Assembly: GCA_963777165.1 (NCBI GenBank)
Contig: CAVZPO010000026.1
Location: 62,001 to 126,000, forward strand
Length of the DNA: 64,000 nucleotides
DNA from: DYJB01 sp963777165
GTDB lineage: Bacteria; Chloroflexota; Anaerolineae; Anaerolineales; E44-bin32
Reading direction: 5' to 3'
Shown here piece after piece: positions 59,620-64,000 of the stretch (position 1 is its first letter; the number at the start of each line of letters is the position of its first letter). The notes beneath the pieces are model-generated. The model was not told where the DNA came from, ran no database searches, and saw only the letters and a list, made by a program, of their open reading frames with translations. A program made the position numbers and the translations under genes.

Positions 59620-61985
59620 ATGGATCGCGCCGCAGAAGAGCGCATCGGTCAGACTTATCACCAGCTGACCCGGGAGTTCGATCACTGGGAGAAGACTAAA
59701 GACCTGGTGGACCAACTCCTGGACGTCACGCTCAACTACCGCCAGTCCGGGCATCCCGGGGGCTCGCGCTCGAAGGTGCACGCCCTGCTGGTGACGCTGC
59801 TGAGCGGGGTGATGCGCTGGGACATTCGCCATCCGGAGAAGCGCTTTGGCGATCGGTTCGTGCTGGTCGGCGGGCACACCATCCCGCTGATCTACACCAC
59901 GCTGGCATTGTTGAACGAGGCGCTGCGGGTGAAGTACACGCAGACGAAGGACAAGCGCTACCTGGTGCCGAAGGCGGACGAACGCGCCCTGGTCTGGGAG
60001 GACCTGCTGCGCTTCCGGCACCGCGGCGGGCTCTCGGGCCACGCCGAGATGGAAGGCAAGACGCTGTTTCTGAAGTTCAACACCGGACCGTCGGGGCACG
60101 GCGCGCCGGCGGCGGCCGGGGTGGCGCTGGCGCTCAAACGCGCCGGCGCCGAGGGCGTCAAGGTCTTCGGCTTCGAGGGCGAGGCCGGGCTGACGCCGGG
60201 TGCGGCGCATGAGACGATGAACTCGGCCTGGGGACTGGCGCTGGACAACCTGTACTTCGTCATCGACTGGAACGACTACGGCATCGATGATCACCCGGTC
60301 AGCACCGTCGTCCACGGCACGCCGACCGATTGGTTCGCGTCGCACGGGTGGCGTGTGTTCGGCGCCGAGTTCGGCAGCGAGTGGGGGCCGGTGACGCAGG
60401 CGATGGTCTCCATGGTCTACGGCGACAACCCGACGCACGCGCCGAGCATGGCATGGATGCGCACGCGCAAGGGGCGCGGCTACCTGAAGTACGACAACCC
60501 GTCGCACGGCGCACCGCACAAGATGAACAGCGAGATCTTCTGGGAGTCGAAGAAGCCGTTTGTGGAGACCTACGGCGCCAAGTTCGCCAACTTCGGCGGG
60601 CCGGCGCCGGCGGACGCCGGCGGGGCAGCAGGCGGAGTTCGAGGCCAACCTGCGGGCGGTGATCGACGTGCTGCACCGGGACCAGCCGCTGGTCGACTAC
60701 CTGGCCGACCGGCTGGTGACGCTGGGCGACAGCGTACCGGAGGAGATCCCCGGCTTCCGCCTTCAAGTGAAGGGGATCCCGTGGAAGGATGAAAGGCTGT
60801 TCGACTTTGCCCACTACCCGGAGGACGTGTACGCCAAGCCGGGGACGTCGATCGCCAACCGCGCCGCCCTGGCAAAATGGGGCGCGTGGATCAACGCCTT
60901 CGGGGCGAAGGAGTACGGGCGGCCGCTGTTCATCGCCGCCTCGGCCGACCTGGCCGACTCGACCAACATCAGCGGCTTCGCCGCCGGCGTACGGCGACTT
61001 CAAGGGCTACGGCTGGTACGAGCGCTACGGGACGCAAGAAGGTACGCTGCTCCCGCAGGAGATCACCGAATTCGCCAACGCCGGGATCCTGGCGGCGATG
61101 GCCACGGTCAACTTCTCCAAGGACCCGGAGAAGGAGTTCGACGGGTTCTGGGGAGCATGCTCGACCTACGGGTCGTTCTCGTATCTCAAGTACGGGATGA
61201 TGCGCCTGTTCAGCCAGCTGGCGCAGGACTGCGAGCTGAAGGTCGGCAAGCTGATCTATGTCGCCGGGCACTCGGGGCCGGAGACGGCGGACGACAGCCG
61301 CACGCACTTCGGCATCTTCGAGCCGGCGGTGATGCAGCTGTTCCCGCGCGGCCAGATCCTCAACCTGCACCCGTGGGAGTACAACGAGGTGCCGGTGCTG
61401 CTGGGGGCGGCGCTGAAGTCGGACGTGCCGCTGATCGCGCTGCACCTGACCCGGCCGCCGATCGTCATCCCCGACCGGGCGAAGCTGGGCATCCCGTCGC
61501 ACTTCGAGGCGGCCCGGGGCGCGTACGTCGTGCGCGACTACACCCCGGGCAAGCCGCGCGGCGGGGCGATCGTCGTGCAGGGCACGAGCGCCATGGCCGG
61601 GATCGTCAAGCTGCTGCCCGAGCTGGAAGCGCGCGGGCTGAACGTCAAGATCGTGTGCGGCGCCTCGCCCGAGCTCTTTGCCCTGCAGCCGGAGGCGTAC
61701 CGCCTGAAGGTGTTGAGCATCGCCGACCGGATGGACTCGACTTTCATCTCGACCCAATCTCGGGCGTCGATGCAGGACTGGTCGTTTCACGGCCTGGCCG
61801 GCGAGTACGCCATGACCTCCGACTGGGACGACCGCTGGCGGACGGGCGGGACGTTGGACGAGGTCATTGAAGAAGCGCACCTGTCGCCGGAGTGGCTGCT
61901 CAAGGGCATCGAACGGTTCGTCAAGGATCGATCCATGCGGCTCGAGCGGTTGAAGGCAGACGTCGAGGCTGCGCGCGCCGGCTAG
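59620..61985 (+). pseudogene. transketolase, interrupted by two frameshifts
   Basis: Joined across three frames this is a full-length, single-chain transketolase-like protein of about 787 residues. Frame 1 (to about 60610) has the N-terminal TPP domain: SGHPGGSRSKVHAL, GPSGHGAPAAAGVALAL and VFGFEGEAGLTPGA with IDWNDYG. Frame 2 (60620-60985) has QAEFEANLRAVIDVL and PLFIAASADLADSTN. Frame 3 (to 61985) has YGDFKGYGWYERYG, VAGHSGPETADDS and the C-terminal domain. Each shift needs one extra base to be removed. It would move two-carbon units between sugars. Real decay and assembly error cannot be told apart here. Confidence 0.82.
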
Positions 61986-62147
61986 GCAGCACAACCTGGT
62001 TGGCAAGTCCGACCGACCTGACCCGCGGCACCGCCGCCGGTCAGGTCGGGCTGCATCTTCCCCGGCGATCGAGGGGTAGAATCGAAACTGGTGGGGGGAT
62101 GAAGCGGCGGACCGCAGGCCGGGTGTCCGCAGAGACGCGAGGACACG

Positions 62148-63227
62148 ATGCGTGATATCTTGCCGGATGTGGAGCGATGGCTCGGGGAAGGCAAGTCCGT
62201 GGCCGTGGCCACGATCACCCGGACATGGGGCTCTGCGCCGCGCGCAGCCGGATCGAAGATGGCGGTCAACAACGACGGGGCCATGGCCGGTTCGGTCAGC
62301 GGTGGATGTGTGGAATCGGCCGTCGTGCAGGAGGCGCTTGGCGTCCTCAAGGCGGGCAAGCCGAAGCGGCTGCATTACGGCGTGACGGACGAAGCCGCCT
62401 GGGACGTGGGCCTGGCGTGCGGCGGGCAGATTGACCTTTGGGTTGAACCGCTGGCCGCATGGAGGGTCAGCCAGCCGGGCACACCCAGTCCGTATGACGT
62501 GATGGTAAAGGCGCTGCGCGACGAACGGCCGGTCGTGAGAGCGATCATGCTGCGTCGAGGCGAAGTGGCGGGCGGGCCGTCCGCGGTGTTCCCCTGGGAT
62601 GCGGAGCCGGTGGGCTCGCTTCCACCCGGGCTGTGGGAGAAGGCGTCCGCCGATGCCGAGCGGCTGCTAAGCGGCGGCGCAGCGGGGACGCACTTGCACA
62701 CGCTGCAAGGTGAAGAGGTCGAGATGTTCTACGACCTCGAGCTCCCGCCGCCCACGCTGGTGATCATCGGCGGCGTGCACATTGGAATCGAACTCGCCCG
62801 ACAGGCCAAGCTCCTCGGATACCGGGTGATCGTCGTCGACCCTCGCCGCGCGTTCGGCACCGCCGACCGTTTCCCGATGGCCGACACGATTTCGCACGAA
62901 TGGCCCGAGCAAGCGCTGGCATCGATCGGGCTGAGCCCTTCGACGGCGGTGGCGGCCGTATCGCACGATCCAAAGATCGACGACCCTGGCTTGATCGCCG
63001 CCCTGCGCAGCCCGGCTTTCTACGTCGGCGCGCTGGGCAGCGCAGAGACCAACCGGCAGCGCATGGGGCGGCTCAAGGAGGCCGGGCTCACGGAAAAGGA
63101 GCTGTCGCGCCTGCGGGCGCCCATCGGGCTCGACCTTGGAGGCCGGGGGCCGGAGGAAATCGCTCTGGCAGTGATGGCGGAAATCGTCGCCGTCAGATCC
63201 GCATCGCCGCTCGCCATCCGTCGCTAG
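62148..63227 (+). CDS. XdhC/CoxI family Mo-cofactor maturation protein
   Basis: A 359-residue XdhC protein. N-terminal domain: VATITRTWGSAPRAAGSKMAV and AGSVSGGCVESAVV; C-terminal Rossmann domain: LVIIGGVHIGIELARQAKLLG and VVDPRRAFGTADRFP. XdhC binds sulfurated Mo-cofactor and delivers it to xanthine-dehydrogenase-family enzymes. The gene lies about 8.8 kb downstream of the Mo subunits but in the same strand and locus, so it presumably serves the split hydroxylase. Confidence 0.92.
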   Translation: MRDILPDVERWLGEGKSVAVATITRTWGSAPRAAGSKMAVNNDGAMAGSVSGGCVESAVVQEALGVLKAGKPKRLHYGVTDEAAWDVGLACGGQIDLWVEPLAAWRVSQPGTPSPYDVMVKALRDERPVVRAIMLRRGEVAGGPSAVFPWDAEPVGSLPPGLWEKASADAERLLSGGAAGTHLHTLQGEEVEMFYDLELPPPTLVIIGGVHIGIELARQAKLLGYRVIVVDPRRAFGTADRFPMADTISHEWPEQALASIGLSPSTAVAAVSHDPKIDDPGLIAALRSPAFYVGALGSAETNRQRMGRLKEAGLTEKELSRLRAPIGLDLGGRGPEEIALAVMAEIVAVRSASPLAIRR

Positions 63228-63254
63228 TCAAGGTTGCGGCACGGCAGCAACTAT

Positions 63255-63281
63255 CCGGGAGGTGCCATCGGGCACCCCCGG
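63255..63281. terminator. hairpin between convergent genes
   Basis: GGTGCC/GGCACC with ATCG loop, closed by CCGGG/CCCGG with one bulged base, between XdhC and the convergent GNAT gene. Confidence 0.6.
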
Positions 63282-63287
63282 TATGAT

Positions 63288-63749
63288 TCAGCTCGAGGAA
63301 GCGGGGAGGTGCAATTCGAGGAGCAACGCATGATCCTCGAAACCATGCCTCAGGTAGAAGCGCAGTGCGGCCTGGCTCGACTTCATCACCCCCAGGGAGA
63401 CCTCGGCGCAGGCTCCTTCGCGGGCGAGACGGATGACTTCGTTCAGGAGCAGTGTGCCGACCCCGCGATTGCGTTCGGCTGGCTGCACGATCAACTCGTC
63501 CACCAGGCAGGAGTCGGCGGCGTGGTATAGGCCCGGGCGGAAGGAGTAGCTGAGCAGGCCGAGCACCTCCGCGGCGCTTACGGCCAGCAAGGCGTGGCAC
63601 CCGGGACGATGAAGGTAGTCGGCGACATAGGCGGGTGTGACCGGAGTCGGATCCCCAAGCTCCGCGGCGAGCATCGCCACGAGATTGGCGATCTCAACGG
63701 CGTCATCGTCCTCGGCTGGTCGCACGGAAACAGGCCTAGGGTCAGACAT
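63288..63749 (-). CDS. GNAT family N-acetyltransferase
   Basis: A 153-residue single-domain acetyltransferase. The acetyl-CoA loop is PAERNRGVGTLLLNEVIRLA, with LVDELIVQPA before it and SSQAALRFYLRHGFE after. Substrate unknown. The ATG at 63749 begins the fold (SDPRPVSVRPAEDDDA); the longer upstream frame is not GNAT-like. Confidence 0.85.
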   Translation of the reverse strand: MSDPRPVSVRPAEDDDAVEIANLVAMLAAELGDPTPVTPAYVADYLHRPGCHALLAVSAAEVLGLLSYSFRPGLYHAADSCLVDELIVQPAERNRGVGTLLLNEVIRLAREGACAEVSLGVMKSSQAALRFYLRHGFEDHALLLELHLPASSS

Positions 63750-63844
63750 TTCGCGCCCTCGCGAATCGAGCTCGCCCTGGGGATGAAGTGTGGGAAGCGG
63801 CGCGGGCGCCCCCTCCGGTCTTTCTGCCCCGGCGTTTGCCCGGC

Positions 63845-64000
63845 CTAAGAGACGGCGCGGACGAAGTACTTGGGGGTGAGCGCTTCGCCGGTGGCGGACC
63901 GGACGTGGCCGGCCCAATCCTCTTTCGCCCCGGGCTTGAAAACTCGTTCGAGCAGCCAGCGGCCGGCTTTCTTCTGGCCGACGATGCCTCCGGCCGTGCG
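63845..64000 (-). CDS. C-terminal 51 residues of a truncated protein, possibly M2/M3-type peptidase
   Basis: The frame enters from the right edge and ends at 63845. The visible part includes AGRWLLERVFKPGAKEDWAG and ATGEALTPKYFVRAV. The pattern F.PG...W...L..ATGE.L.P.YF resembles the extreme C-terminus of M2/M3-family zinc carboxypeptidases and oligoendopeptidases. The catalytic part lies outside the window, so this remains a tentative call. Confidence 0.4.
   Translation of the reverse strand, partial: RTAGGIVGQKKAGRWLLERVFKPGAKEDWAGHVRSATGEALTPKYFVRAVS

Noticed and set aside
58342..60648. Long open frame antisense to the 2-hydroxyacid dehydrogenase and transketolase genes
   Set aside because: Compositional shadow of GC-rich codons; His/Arg-rich and without motifs.

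Overview
The window is GC-rich bacterial chromosome, gene-dense and mostly in short same-strand operons. The gene set fits Chloroflexota, Anaerolineae-like: a DUF951 protein, a Flp pilin, a fused homocysteine methyltransferase/MTHFR, a fused phosphoglucose/phosphomannose isomerase, a prokaryotic GH3 protein, an SipW-type signal peptidase joined to a DUF5305 region, TPTATP linkers, and extended -10 promoters with short or absent leaders. This placement is inference from gene content. I saw no rRNA, tRNA, CRISPR array, transposase or phage gene.

Layout. 0-12.3 kb: housekeeping and small genes, including a leaderless GIY-YIG gene, a minus-strand M50 protease/HD/TyrA-like operon, a diacylglycerol-type glycosyltransferase, a Flp pilin, an M23 peptidase, a HicB-DinB fusion, two crotonase-family genes, an AAC(3)-like acetyltransferase and a sugar-nucleotide-type epimerase. 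12.3-23 kb: metG, then an accessory region of exported proteins: a TPTATP-repeat surface protein, a small exported protein, the DUF5305 signal peptidase, and several RTX (Ca-binding nonapeptide) genes, most of them broken. A degenerate copy of the metG 5' end lies on the far side of the exported-protein cluster. 23-37 kb: cofactor and carbon housekeeping: pterin dehydratase, yitJ-like, cold-shock protein, rsmI, pgi/pmi, a GH3 protein, panB-panE-panC and coaX.

37-63 kb is one long plus-strand catabolic locus. A consensus promoter (TTGACA-17-TATAGT) with a 12-bp palindrome just downstream drives a GntR/FadR regulator. After it come an SDR, an LsrACDB-like sugar ABC transporter, a Hyi-like isomerase, an IolB-like cupin, a DapA-family aldolase, a Zn-dehydrogenase, an UlaG-like metallo-hydrolase, a 3-hydroxyisobutyrate-dehydrogenase-type reductase, and a molybdenum hydroxylase whose Mo subunit is encoded as two genes. 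CoxD-like AAA and CoxE-like VWA maturation proteins, an aldehyde dehydrogenase, a 2-hydroxyacid dehydrogenase, a TIM-barrel isomerase, a transketolase and XdhC complete it. Together they look like import of a sugar or sugar acid, isomerisation or lactone opening, retro-aldol cleavage, oxidation of the aldehyde product by Mo-hydroxylase or ALDH, and entry through tartronate-semialdehyde/hydroxypyruvate and transketolase. I do not recognise this exact combination; it is my best candidate for an undescribed pathway.

Several otherwise conserved genes (panC, the second ABC permease, transketolase twice, one RTX gene) carry single-base frameshifts. That could be real decay, but the pattern also fits indel errors in the assembly, and those calls should be read with this in mind.
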